Below are positions 11,271-22,879 of a stretch of 64,000 nucleotides of DNA, piece by piece; within the stretch, counting starts at the first letter, position 1; each line of letters begins with the position of its first letter. Source of the stretch: Stenogyne calaminthoides (Eukaryota; Streptophyta; Magnoliopsida; Lamiales; Lamiaceae); NCBI GenBank assembly GCA_037126765.1, contig JBBCBC010000027.1, positions 10,192,406-10,256,405 on the forward strand, written 5' to 3'. The position numbers and the translations under genes were made by a program. The notes beneath the pieces were generated by a model. The model worked only from the letters and a program-made list of their open reading frames with translations. It made no database searches and was not told the DNA's origin.

Positions 11271-12845
11271 TCATTCACCTGGATCCAACATTCCCAATTC
11301 AACTGATAATTCCTGAAATCTTGATTCAACCAAAGGTTTAGTCAAGATATCGGCTCTCTGTTTATCAGTATGAATTTTCTCCATCCTGATATCCTTCTTC
11401 TCAACATGATCTCTGATGAAGTGATGTCTGATATCAACATGATTACATCTGGTGTGCAATACCGGATTTTGTGTAATAGCAATTACACTATTATTGTCAC
11501 AAAATATAGGTACTTCATTAGCTATAATCTTATAATCCCTTAATTGTTGTCTGAGCCAAAGAATCTGTGCACAACAGCTTCCTGCAGCCATGTATTCAGC
11601 TTCAGTGGTACTGGTTGCCACTGAGGTCTGTTTCTTTGAAAACCATGATATCAGTTTACTTCCAAGAAATTAACAAGTTCATGTAGTTGACTTCCTGTCA
11701 ATTCTACATCCACCATAATCAGCATCCGAATAACCAGTTAATTCAAGGTTATTATCAGCTGGATACCATAATCCTCTATTCACAGCGCCTTTAAGATATT
11801 TAAGAATCTTTTTGGCAGCCTCCATGTGACTAGTCTTAGGATTAGCTTGGTATCTTGCACATATCCCAACAGCAAAGGTAATATCAGGCCTGCTTGCTGT
11901 GAGATATAGCAATGATCCAATGATCCCTCTATAATCAGTGTGATTTACTGATTTGCGTCAGGATCAGGATCCATCTTGTAGTTTGTATTTATAGGAATTC
12001 TAACTGTATTGCAATTTTGTACACCATACTTAACAAACAGATCTCTGGTGTATTTTGCTTGATTTATGAATATTCCTTCCTTAGTCTGTTTTACCTGAAG
12101 TCCAAGAAAGAAATTCATCTCCCCCATCATGGACATCTCAAACTTTCCTTTCATCAGAGCTGAGAACTTCTCACACATCTGATGATTTGGAGATCCAAAT
12201 ATGATGTCATCCACATAAATCTGAACTAGTAAGATATCCTTCTCATCTTCTATCCTGAACAAGGTTCTATCAACAGTTCCTTTGATAAAGCCATGGTCAG
12301 TAAGAAATTGAGAAAGTGTATCATACCATGCTCTGGGTGCTTGTTTAAGACCATACAAGGCTTTCCTGAGCCTGTAAACTTGGTCATTCTGACAAAATCC
12401 TGGAGGTTGTTCCACATAAACCTCTTCTTTAAGCACACCATTCAGAAATGCACTTTTCACATCCATCTGATAGACTGTGAATTTCATGTGGGCAGCATAT
12501 GCAAGAAACAATCTGATGGCTTCTAGTCTTGCAACAGGTGCAAAGGTTTCATCATAATCCAAGCCTTCTTCTTGGGAATAACCTTGTGCAACTAGCCTTG
12601 CCTTGTTTCTTACAATATTGTTGTTCTCATCTCTCTTGTTCTTGAACGCCCACTTAGTTCCAATCACATTGTGCCTCTTAAGTCTGTCCACTAGCTCCCA
12701 AACTTCATTTCTTGTAAACTGATTCAACTCTTCTTGCATAGCAGTAATCCAGAATGAATCTTAAAGAGCTTCTTCAATCTCAGTAGGTTCCTTTTCAGAT
12801 AGGAAGCAGCAGAACAAAACACTTTCTCCATGGAACCTACTCGTT
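11271..12845 (-). pseudogene. Copia pol remnant: reverse transcriptase and RNase H (SIRE-like)
   Basis: Copies element RNA into DNA in intact relatives. The RT covers 12739-11945 with QMDVKSAFLNG, ALYGLKQAPRAWYD and the catalytic YVDDIIFGS. RNase H covers 11912-11271 with ASRPDITF, STTEAEYMAAGSC and FCDNNS, and ends at a natural stop (LGMLDPGE). Coding similarity begins near 12845, so gag, protease and integrase are missing. Breaks: TAA at 12761-12763, a frameshift near 11950, TGA at 11679-11681 and TAA at 11670-11672. Confidence 0.85.
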
Positions 12846-13748
12846 TTAACACCTTCTGGCCGATGCACGTCAACTTAGACTTTATGGCTAAGTGTGACAT
12901 ACATGATCAATTAGTGATTAGAGATAATATGATTAAGTTATTTGAATAGACACTTCATCGTGTTCAAGACTTAATCGAGTATTCGCTAATGAAAGGAGGA
13001 AATCGTAATAGCCCATGTTTCAGTTACAGGTAGTTGCATGTTTCTCGCAACGTACCTCATATATTGAGAATGTCTGATTTATTGTCTAGGGTTCAATTAA
13101 GACCGTTAGTTTGACTAATCGCTAAATATATGAGGGTCTATGAGTCACACAACAAGTAGTTCTCTTTTACGGATTGTAGTTGGTTGATTAAATGTTGAAT
13201 TGGATTTAATATTTAATTTATGGAGAATTAATTAATAATAAATTAATTTGGAATTAATTATTATTAATGTTTAATTAAATTGGATTTAATTAAATAGGAT
13301 TGTCAATAATAATATATGTAATATTATTATAGGATTTAATATACATGGAATCAAATCCGTAGAGATTTGATATACGTGGGAATTGAATCCGTAGAGATTT
13401 TATATATGAGAAATAAATATAAGAGATAAATTTTTTTTTTTTTTTACTTTATACATAAAGGTTTATAAATTATCCATCGAAACTCTTTTTATTAATACAA
13501 TTTTTATTTTTTTGTGTCTACAACATTGTTCATGTTATTTTTGGACGGAGATAATACTAAATAAACAATTTTTATTTAATTAACTTCGTATAAACAGTAA
13601 ATGTTCACACAAATTGGGGATGGAGAGAATATTAAAAATGAAAATGGATTATATATAGTGTATTTAATAACTAATAAGACTCTATTTTCTTGTAGTACTT
13701 TATAAGAATTTAATTAATGAATTAAGGGAGTGGGAAGTAGTTATAATA
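12846..13748. other. AT-rich stretch with repeat remnants
   Basis: No gene. A block at about 13335-13410 repeats a 30-odd bp unit around AATCCGTAGAGATTT twice. The LTR-like composition suggests old retroelement debris, but no termini are found. Confidence 0.4.
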
Positions 13749-14013
13749 GTATTATCTCTGTCCCATTCTTTAAGTAAATTTAACTGTTCATAAGGATTTA
13801 TTAGAATGGTGATAAAATGTTGGATTAGAAAGAATTATTTAATAGTATTTATGTGATAAAGTGATGGGTAGTTGGGGGTAGAAAAAATTATTTATTAGTA
13901 TTTTATGTGATAAAGTGATAAAATATATTTATATTTTAAAAAATATGGCTTAAAGATTAGGATAAAAAAATGATAAAATTTGTTTAAAAAATGGGACGAA
14001 GGGAATAATACTT
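13749..14013. mobile_element. Stowaway-type MITE
   Basis: About 265 bp with imperfect terminal inverted repeats: AGTATTATCTCTGTCCCATT on the left, and a right end whose complement reads AGTATTATTCCCTTCGTCCC. The CTCCCTCCGTCCC-like termini and TA-rich ends are those of Stowaway MITEs, moved by Tc1/mariner-type transposases. It has no coding capacity. Confidence 0.65.
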
Positions 14014-14329
14014 ATTTATTTTCTTCTTGACAACTCTTGTACCCTCTGTTTTAATAAAGACGTAGGGGTCTATCTATGCCTTTTCTTTATTTATCTCCGT
14101 TTGTAGAATAAGGGAAAGTACCATGTCGATCGAAGTTGTTGATAAGGATATGAATTTTAGTGATAATAATTAATACTAGTACTTCCGTCGGTGGTGCCAA
14201 CAATCTTCACAAGTCTGTCTATTACTATATGTCATGAATCTCATGATACTTTTTAATATTATTTTATACTTGGGTAGGTTTCAATACTACTAAAATATAT
14301 TCATGGAAAAATAGAATACAAGTTACTAT

Positions 14330-17300
14330 TGATGGAACGCGCCGATAAGGGCGGTCCGTTGTCAGGATCGATATTGGATACCAAACGTACATGTATTAAA
14401 AATTAAAACCTAAACATGTGTCTAAAGCAAGGTTTAGATTCGTTACCCTTGAAGATCGAGGTGTTGATTCCACTACAGATCTTCTAGTCTGTTTCTCAGC
14501 CTCGTCCGAATGCCGAGTGGACAACAATCTATCGAATGTGGAGAGGGTGCCTCCTGTTTCGTTTCTGTAAAACCCTAATGTCTGGCTGCTGCGTTTTCAA
14601 ATTTCGTGTGCTTAGGGTTTTAGACGAAACCAGACTCCTTTATTTATACTCCTCAGGTTTCGTGGGTCAGACTAGGGATCAATTAGAAGGTATAGGGTTT
14701 GGGCTTCTCACGGACCCAAATACTCTTATGTTCAGCCTAGAACATTATTTGGCCCGAGAACATTAATTCATCCCACTAGGAAATTAATGTTGAACTCCAG
14801 TCCTATCCCGAATCGAATCAGGGCTTCTATTATAATTCCCCATGTTAAAGATATCGCACGTCCATTAATTATTAAAGCTTCTGACTACTTTAATTAATTA
14901 ATATCTATTATTCCTTGAGTAGTACCACTCAACCTTGTGTTGGGGAATTATTTGCTCGGATATATTCGGGATGAATATTTAAATACAAATTTAATTCTAA
15001 CAATTATTACTAGCATGAATTAATCCTATATTAATTCAAATAATAATTCAACAACAAATCATGCATATAAACAGTTCACATAAATCCTACGCATGCGGAA
15101 TTGCTACGGGTTTACGTGAACTAACCTCTCGGAGTGACAACCATTGAGAAGATGGATCCCGTTCACACGAACAAACCAAAAGACCTTCTCAAGTATTCCC
15201 TTATCCTTGTTCAACAATCCGGTGGTAGGAACTCGCGAACAATTTAACAAAAGAAAAAATAAAATTATGTTGCACCACCTTTGTGGATTTCTAATTTTTC
15301 CAACACATAGAACTGCACTTGGGGATGAAAAACTCATCCCCTATTTATAAGAGGTGGTGGCCGATTTTTTTCTAGGAAAAAGGGAAAGAAAATCTCTTTC
15401 TTAATCTCCAAGAAATCTTGAATATATATCCAATATATTCTTTTCTCCATAATTAAAATATTCTATAAAAATCTCACTCTCTTATTGTTATGGTATTTTC
15501 GAAATATAGGATAAAGATTCCAAGATTTGGATCTTCTTGAATTTATGAGATGTACTTGTATTCCAAGAATACATATCTTCCATAATATATTTTCAAGAAA
15601 ATCTAGAAAATCTTTCTTTCCCTTTATTTCTCATTATTTTCGAAAATTTCCAACAAACATCCAAGTGGGAAATTTGTTGAATTTAAAGAGATAATATTGT
15701 ATTCCAAGAATACATATCCTCATTCCATAACAAAATTCAAAGAAATTCTTTCTCCCTCTCTTATTTGTATTTTTCGAAAAAATTGGAAAAATAAGCAACC
15801 ATACTTTATTTTATTTTTAAACACCTTTTCAGTTATTTGACATTATGTTTGGGCTACTTGAGGGGCCTTTAGGAGAGTTAAGATTGGACCTTCTAATGGA
15901 CTTTGAATATCTAATATTGAGCCACAATATTATTCAAGTCCATAAATATTAATTAATCCCACTACATAATTAATATTGCACTATCCATCTTAACCCATAT
16001 TACTGTTAATATGGCTCCCGGTTATTATTTCCCGTGTTTAAGATTATCTAGCCCATTAATTAATTCAAGTCACTGAAATAGCTTTCCATTAATTAATATT
16101 TTTTGTCCTTGGTCAAGGAACGGTTCAACATTATTATCCATACCGAAAACTAATTCCACTTGCAAGATTTGGTATGATAAATCTTATGAACCTCCCAAGG
16201 GGGCAAATCGAACAAGCCTACTTGCACACGATTCTTCGTATTAAATCTTAGCAATCGCATGTGACCAATAATATTGCCCAAGATATAAAGTATTGAATCT
16301 CATTGATTCTCTACCCGTCATAAGTCAAAGCAATAATTACTAACCACACATGATCCTATTTAAGGGACGAAGATTAAGAAATAACGAACCACTGAGGTCT
16401 AATTCTTCCTAATTCAGTGCTGAAGAATTTATCCTCCTGTAGGTCCTATTCAGTGCATCAGTCATGCGCTAGTGTAATCTCTTGGTCGAGATAAGCTAAT
16501 CTGAGCCTTACACTTCAACCTTTCACGATGGATTGTTCATTTCCACCTAGGTCGTGAACAGCGTACTTTTAGTTACAAGGGACTGTTAATTTAATGTTCT
16601 GTGATCTGGTATCACTAAATTAACTACAATGTAACACGTACTATTTATTGAACAGCTATGCAGTAAATATATGTAACATTCAATGATATTTAAAGCATCA
16701 GTGATAAATAATTTATTTCAGTAAATAAGATAGAAATTCAGTTTGGTTATACAAAGTAAAAGCATACTTTCTAGTATAACCCCAACACCTTGTTGTCGTA
16801 CGGATTAAATCCACCTGAAGGGTTTAATACGACAATCCATTATGAGTTTCCTCAAGGGGACGTCATCATCCTGGATGTCCAGGATACGGTGCCCTAATGA
16901 CAATAAATAGATATCATGCGAGCGATGTCAATACCCAAAATACGAAGTATGAGAGATCTACCAAGATTCTCACTTATAGTAAATCAAAGTAGTGAACAAG
17001 CACCCCACATATCTAAATACCACACTTAGGGTTGAGAATTATAAAAGTCACCAAGACCTCTAGTTCTTCATAACAGTCAGAATAGAAGAACATGTCTTAA
17101 CTGTGACCCATTCAATACGACAGAGTGCACTAGTATAAACTAATGGCCAAGACAAGCCACCAACAAGTTTATACTACAACTTAAACCAACAGTTATGTCC
17201 AGAACTATCTCAGTTGTGAAGACTGTTTATATCTTATAAGGAACTTGACGATGTGATCTTATGTGTGACTACAAACCCACCACATTGTCTACTATATAAG

Positions 17301-17428
17301 ATAAGCAGACACATAAGCAATTTATAAGAATGCAATAATGTGAAAAACCATTTATTTCAGATAATAAGGAAATTGAATATACATCCACAAAAGCTCACTA
17401 AAAGTTTGCTTTACAGTATACACCAACG
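14330..17428 (-). repeat. 3' LTR of family B element, split by a solo LTR
   Basis: The parts 14330-14937 and 16788-17428 match 28020-28630 and 28630-29266, giving about 1245 bp. The inner end reads CACCAACG instead of CACCAACA. By eye the first 100 bp differ from the other LTR at about six positions, so the insertion is not recent. Confidence 0.9.
14938..16787 (-). mobile_element. Solo LTR of the Angela-like family A
   Basis: 1850 bp bounded by TGTTGGGGAATTA and ATAACCCCAACA and flanked by an exact 5-bp duplication CCTTG (14933-14937, 16788-16792). It matches the LTRs of the element at 35578-44821 in reverse orientation. No internal sequence remains, so it is the product of recombination between two LTRs. 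Confidence 0.93.
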
Positions 17429-17443
17429 ATCTCCCACTTATAC
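17429..17443 (-). promoter_or_regulatory. Polypurine tract of family B element
   Basis: The minus strand reads GTATAAGTGGGAGAT directly before the 3' LTR. It serves as primer for second-strand DNA synthesis in an intact element. A near copy lies before the family A 3' LTR. Confidence 0.75.
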
Positions 17444-17567
17444 TAAAGCGAAACTTTTAGTATACACATGAAGCCATAACAATTCTCCCACTTATGCTAA
17501 AGTCTAATTGTAATACATCGTAAACCAAGACCCTCTACATGTTTCTCAAAGACTTTTATTGCCAGAG

Positions 17568-19234
17568 TGTTTGTCCCGGTGAAAAACCCATGAAATGCGG
17601 AAAAATCATGAAATGCATATAAAAATAGGGGTGAAGGAATGGTGATCCCAGATTTTTGCGTTTTAAGTCCATGTGTTGTGTTTTGCTTATAATCGAATGC
17701 ATATGAAAAGATAAGAACGTAAAGCAATAAAGAACACAACAAAGTATAGTGGTTCGGAGACTCAAGCTCCTACATCCACTCTCCCTGTTCCTAGAAAAAT
17801 TCCTTCAAACGGGACTTATCTCCCTCCACGGGATTTCCTACAAATATTAAACGAGCTCTCACTCAAATTGGACTTATCACCCTCTCGGGTTCACCTCGGG
17901 ACTTATCACCCTTCACGGGATCGCCTACAAGCTTTCAGGCTAACTCACTGTAGCTTACTCACTTCTTCTACCTTGAGTTTTCTGGCTGACTCACTGCAGC
18001 TTACTAACTCTTTACAACTTCACACAAACTACCTAACAATAGGGTTTGGGTTTGGTTGATGTCTCCAACTAGGTTGAGATTTTCCCTTACATTTGTTTAG
18101 CTTCAATGCTAAGGTTGGGAAAATCTCTCTAAGCTTAGGATATATCATGGGTTGCTTAGATTGGGTTTAAGAACACTCTTGAATATATTTGTATGTCTAC
18201 AAACTTGTGTTCTATGGTGGGAATGCTTGAGTATATGGCTCTTAGATCTGTAGCATCTTTTTCCACATTCTCCACACTTAATTTGATGGAAGATCTTGTA
18301 TTTATAGTGTGGATTTGAATGTTACCGTTGGACAGAATCACATTTAAATCCATACTATTCTGTAAGTTCTCGGCAGCCTTCTTCAGTTGGTTGTCTTCCT
18401 CTCGTTGGTCCACGCAATTTGAATTCTAACGCCATATATTCTTGATTTCTTCGAGTCTTGGGATTCTCTGAGTCTTCAGGTTTCTCTGAGTCTTCAGGAT
18501 CCTCTGAGTCTTGATGTCTCTGATGACATCTTGAGTCTTGAGGATCTTACGAGTCTTGATTCTATCCGAGTCTCGGTTTCTCCCGATCTCGGGTTTCTAC
18601 GAGTCTCGGTATCTCGAGTGCGAGGATAATTCTACTCGAGGATTCTTGATTCGGCGGACTTCTAACCCCGGACCTTATACGTCGGGCATCCGACACTTTC
18701 GAGTTTCTTGAGTTGGCTCTTGGAATCAGGACATCGACCCTCGAGTCACTTTTACTTCTTGACCCTCCGGTCAACTTGACTCGAAATTTATCGATTTCTT
18801 CTTGCACGATCGTCGATTTTCGGATCGGATCAACATCTTCGGTCAACATATCGGAAAACATCAGTCGATTACATTAGGTTAGCATATCAGGTTATCATAT
18901 CTGATCTCGATCACGTCTGATCTTGATCAGTCTCATCTTCTCATCTTCTGATTTGCAACCTTAACTACGATCTTACGGTGGTTTCTTTTCGATCGACTTT
19001 GCTTAGCTTTTCTTCTCTTCTGAATTTGAACAGTTCATCAGTTAACTCCTGAACTCATCTAACTCATCTGATCCTGATCAGTCTCATCTGATCTCGATCA
19101 TCTACTTCTGATTTCGTGAGTTACCCCTCAACTTGTTCTTTCGTTCCCCCTCAACTTGTTATCTATAAATTAGCTTGAATAACACAAGTTGATAATGTTT
19201 TGGCATAATTCATCAAAACTAAAATATCCCAACA
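17568..19234 (-). repeat. 3' LTR of family C element
   Basis: 1667 bp, plus-strand termini TGTTTGTCCC and ATCCCAACA. It is nearly identical to the other LTR outside 18430-18860, where a GAGTCTTCAGG-like short repeat block differs strongly. It carries an extra copy of about 13 bp (TGTAGCTTACTCA) near 17950. Confidence 0.9.
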
Positions 19235-19268
19235 ATTTCCCCCTTTTTGATAATGACGCCAAAACATT
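19191..19268 (-). promoter_or_regulatory. PPT with a surrounding inverted repeat
   Basis: The minus strand reads AAAAAGGGGGAAAT at about 19235-19248, just before the 3' LTR. The arm GATAATGTTTTGGCATAATT (19191-) and the arm GATAATGACGCCAAAACATT (19249-19268) are inverted copies, so the RNA could form a stem with the tract in the loop. Confidence 0.6.
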
Positions 19269-19354
19269 AAAATATATGCATCTTTAAAGAAACGGGTTTT
19301 CGTTTAAAAAGTTCAGTTCAGGTGATCACATTAAAAGTGATCTTTTGAACTCCT

Positions 19355-19366
19355 GCTCTGATACCA
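19355..19366 (-). promoter_or_regulatory. Primer-binding site of family C element
   Basis: The minus strand reads TGGTATCAGAGC two bases after the 5' LTR. It is complementary to the 3' end of initiator tRNA-Met, the standard Copia primer. Confidence 0.88.
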
Positions 19367-19368
19367 AT

Positions 19369-21007
19369 TGTTTGTCCCGGTGAAAAACCCATGAAATGCG
19401 GAAAAATCATGAAATGCATATAAAAACAGGGGTGAAGGAATGGTGATTCCATATTTTTGCGTTTTAAGTCCATGTGTTGTGTTTTGCTTATAATCGAATG
19501 CATATGACAAGATAAGAGTGTAAAGCAATAAAGAACACAACAAAGTATAGTGGTTTGGAGACTCAAGCTCCTAGATCCACTCTCCCTGTTCCTAGGAAAA
19601 TTCCTTCAAACGGTACTTATCTCCCTCCACGGGATTACCTACAGATATTTAACGAGCTCTCACTCAAACTGGACTTATCACCATCTCGGGTTCGCCTTGG
19701 GACTTATCACCCTTCACGGGATCGCCTACAAGCTTTCAGGCTAACTCACTTCTTCTACCTTGAGTTTTCTGGCTGACTCACTGCAGCTTACTAACTCTTT
19801 ACAACTTCACACAAACTACCTAACAATAGGGTTTGGGTTTGGTTGATGTCTCCAACTAGGTTGAGATTTTCCCTTACATTTGTTTAGCCTCAATGCTAAG
19901 GTTGGGAAAATCTCTCTAAGCTTAGGATACATCGTGGGTTTCTTAGATTGGGTTTAAGAACACTCTTGAATATATTTATATGTCTACAAACGTGTTCTAT
20001 GGTGGGAATGCTTGAGTATATGGCTCTTAGCTCTGTAGCATCTTTTTCCACATTCTCCACACTTAATTTGATGGAAGATCTTATATTTATAGTGTGGATT
20101 TGAATGTTACCGTTGGAGAGAATCACATTCAAATCCATACTATTCTGTAAGTTCTCTCTTGCACTTCTTGGTGGTTGTCTTCCTCTCATTGGTCCACGTC
20201 ATTTGAATTCTAATTGGCTATATTCTTGATTTCTTTACGAGTCTTGAGTTTTCGAGTCTTCAGGATCCTCTGAGTCTTCAGTGTCTAGAGTGACATACTG
20301 AGTCTTCAGTTCTATCTGAGTCTTCAGTTCTATCTGAGTCTCAGGTTTCTCTGAGTCTGAGGTATCTCTGAGTCTCAGGATACTTCTACTCAGGATTCTT
20401 GATTCAGTAGACTTCTCTTGGCCGGACCTTATGCGATCGGGCATTGACACTTTCGGGTTTCTTGAGTTCGGCTCTTCGAATTCGGACATCGACCCTCAGT
20501 CACTTTTACTTATCCGACCCTCGTGTCACTTGACTCAAAGTTATCTAATTTCTTCTTGTCTGATTTGATCAGCTCGACTGATCAGATCAACACATCTTCA
20601 GGTCAACATATCAGGAAAGCATCAGGTCAGTACATTAGGTTAGCATATCAGGTTATCATATCTGATCTCGATCACGTCTGATCTTGATCAGTCTCATCTT
20701 CTCATCTTCTGGTCTGCAACCTTCTCTTCTCGATCTTCGGTCGGTTTTTTCGATCACTTTGCTTATTTTTTTCTTCTCTTCTGATTTTGCACAGCTCATC
20801 AGTTAACTCCGGAACTCATCTAACTCATCTGATCTTGATCAGTCTCATCTGCAACCTCGTCTGATCTCGATCATCTACTTCTAATTTCGTGAGTTCCCCC
20901 TCAACTTTTTCTTTCGTTCCCCCTCAACTTGTTATCTGTAAATTAGCTTGAATAACACAAGTTGATAATGTTTTGGCATAATTCATCAAAACTAAAATAT
21001 CCAACCA
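19369..21007 (-). repeat. 5' LTR of family C element
   Basis: 1639 bp, plus-strand termini TGTTTGTCCC and ATCCAACCA. The right terminus differs from the partner LTR (CCAACCA against CCCAACA) but still ends in CA and abuts the CAGAG duplication. Confidence 0.9.
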
Positions 21008-22879
21008 CAGAGTCTTTGTGAAAGGATCAGCCAAGTTGTCCAACGATGCAATCTTAGCCACAGTCACGTCTCCTTGATTTACGATGTCTCATATAATATG
21101 GTACTTCCGCTCTATGTGTTTACTTGCTTTGTGGGCTCTAGGTTCTTTTGAATTTGCCACTGCACCCGCGTTATCACAATAAATGGCGATACACCTCGGC
21201 ATACTCTTAGAAACCCCTAAGTCCAGTAAGAAACTACGTAGCCAGACAACCTTCTTAGCAGCTTCTGAGGCAGCCACATACTCGGCTTCCATAGTGGAGT
21301 CCACAATGCATTTCTGCTTTACACTTCTCCAAGATATGGCTCCGCCTCCCAGCATAAACACATAACCCGAGGTAGACTTCCGTTCATCTCGTCACTTTTG
21401 AAATCAATCAGATAACCCAAAGGAATCATCTTTGTCGACCGGTATACCAAAACAGATAATCTCGAGTCCTTTTCAAATACTTGAAAATGTGCTTGACAGC
21501 AATCCAATGTCCTTGACCAGGGTTAGACTGATATCGCGCTACCATGTCGACTACATAGCAAATATCAGGCCTCGTACGCAGCATTGCATACATAAGACTT
21601 CCTACAGCTGATGCATAAGGAACCTTAGCCATCTCCTCTAGCTCCTTTTATGTCTCAGGACACATATCCTTAGATAGGGGAACTCCATGTCTGAATGGTA
21701 GTAAGCCCTTCTTGGAGTTTTGCATGCTGAAACGAGCAACCATAGTATCAATGTAAGACGCTTGAGATAAACACAACATTATTTTTTAGATCACGAATGA
21801 CCTTAATATCAAGAATGTACGATGTTTCTCCCATATCCTTCATTTGAAACTGCTCTGAAAGCCACACCTTTACGTCTGATAATACTTTAACATTGTTGCT
21901 AATAAGAAGAATATCATCTACGTACAGTACCAAGAATACCACTACGTCTCCCTTACTCTTCTTGTACACACAACTTTCATTTTGACATTGTTCAAATCCA
22001 AAAGATTTGATCACCTCATCAAAACGTATGTTCCAAGACCTGGAAGCTTGCTTCAGCCCATAAAGAGACTTTTCCAGCTTCCAGACTAGATGTTCTTGGT
22101 CTTTCTTCACATAACCCTCGGGTTGCTGCATATAGATGTCCTTATCCAACTCTCCATTAAGGAAAGCTGTCTTGACATCCATTTGCCAAACCTCTTAGTT
22201 CATGTGATTAGCTATGGATAAGAGAATCCGGGCGACTTTAGCATGGCTACTGGTGAAAAGGTCTCGTCATAGTCGATTCCTTCTTTCTGGGTTAAACCCT
22301 TAGCCACTAACCGTGCTTTAAAAGCAATAATCTACCCATCAGATCCTCTCTTACGTCTGTAGACCCACTTACACCCAACGACTTTCTTGTCGTGGGGAAG
22401 TTCACTTAGGTCATACACTTTCATAGCATCCATAGACTCAATCTCTGAGTCCATAGATTTATGCCAAGACTCTGCATCTTTGTCTTGAATTGTCTCTTTG
22501 TAAGTCCAGGGATCGTTATCATCATGTTCATCATCTGGGATCAAGTCCGCAGGCTCTCCCAAATATGAAACGATCAGGTTGACGAACAACCTTCCCACTA
22601 CGACGAGGCAATGTATACAAGGGTTCATCAGAGTAATCACGTTGTGCAGTCTCTTGTGGTATTTCCTCTTGCACACTTGGTGTGCCATTATCTCCCCTCA
22701 ACTCATTTAGAATGATTTCACTGTTGGACTTATGCTCATTCATATAGTCTTCCTCTAAGAACCGGGCATTGGTACTCACCATCACCCTCTGATCATTAGG
22801 ACTACAAAAATAACCACCTTTCGTTCCTTTAGGGTATCCTACAAACAATCGTACTTCAGTTCTAGGTGCCAACTTATCA

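Larger units (their letters stand above)
8750..12845 (-). mobile_element. Copia fragment resembling the SIRE/Maximus lineage, no LTRs
   Basis: Reading on the minus strand, this is the C-terminal half of a Copia polyprotein (reverse transcriptase, RNase H), a 600-bp non-coding spacer, and a second long ORF. An extra ORF downstream of pol is a hallmark of SIRE-type Copia elements, and the RT wording (MQEELNQF, RNKARLVAQGYSQEEG) fits that lineage. No LTR, PBS or target duplication is visible. Both ends are truncations, near 12845 inside pol and near 8750 inside the downstream ORF. Lineage is from recognition only. Confidence 0.75.
17568..21007 (-). mobile_element. Non-autonomous LTR element with a 134-bp interior (family C)
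   Basis: Two LTRs (17568-19234 and 19369-21007) flank only 134 bp. Target duplication CAGAG at 17563-17567 and 21008-21012. The interior holds a PBS at the right and a purine tract at the left, so the element reads on the minus strand. It has no coding sequence and interrupts the last codons of family B pol. The PPT context (CAAAAAGGGGGAAATTG) and LTR start (TGTTGGGATATTTTAG on the minus strand) recall SIRE-type elements, so a SIRE-like element is the likely helper. This is neither a classic TRIM (LTRs too long) nor a LARD (interior too short). Confidence 0.88.
17497..22688 (-). pseudogene. Family B Copia pol: reverse transcriptase and RNase H, interrupted
   Basis: Minus strand. RT: 22688-22332 (VGCKWVYRRKRG) and 22182-21748 (MDVKTAFLNGELD, LYGLKQASRSWN, catalytic LYVDDILLIS). 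RNase H: 21632-21426 and 21361-21013 (STMEAEYVAASEAAK, IYCDNAGAVANSKEPRAHKASKHIE). The last codons are displaced to 17567-17497 by the insertion at 17568-21007, and the true stop is at 17497-17499. Several frameshifts separate the pieces. The wording is closest to Angela/BARE-type Copia elements. Confidence 0.85.

Noticed and set aside
14536..14766. 76-codon plus-strand frame, repeated at 28267-28455
   Set aside because: Both lie at equivalent places in the two family B LTRs and carry no protein-like conservation beyond LTR identity.
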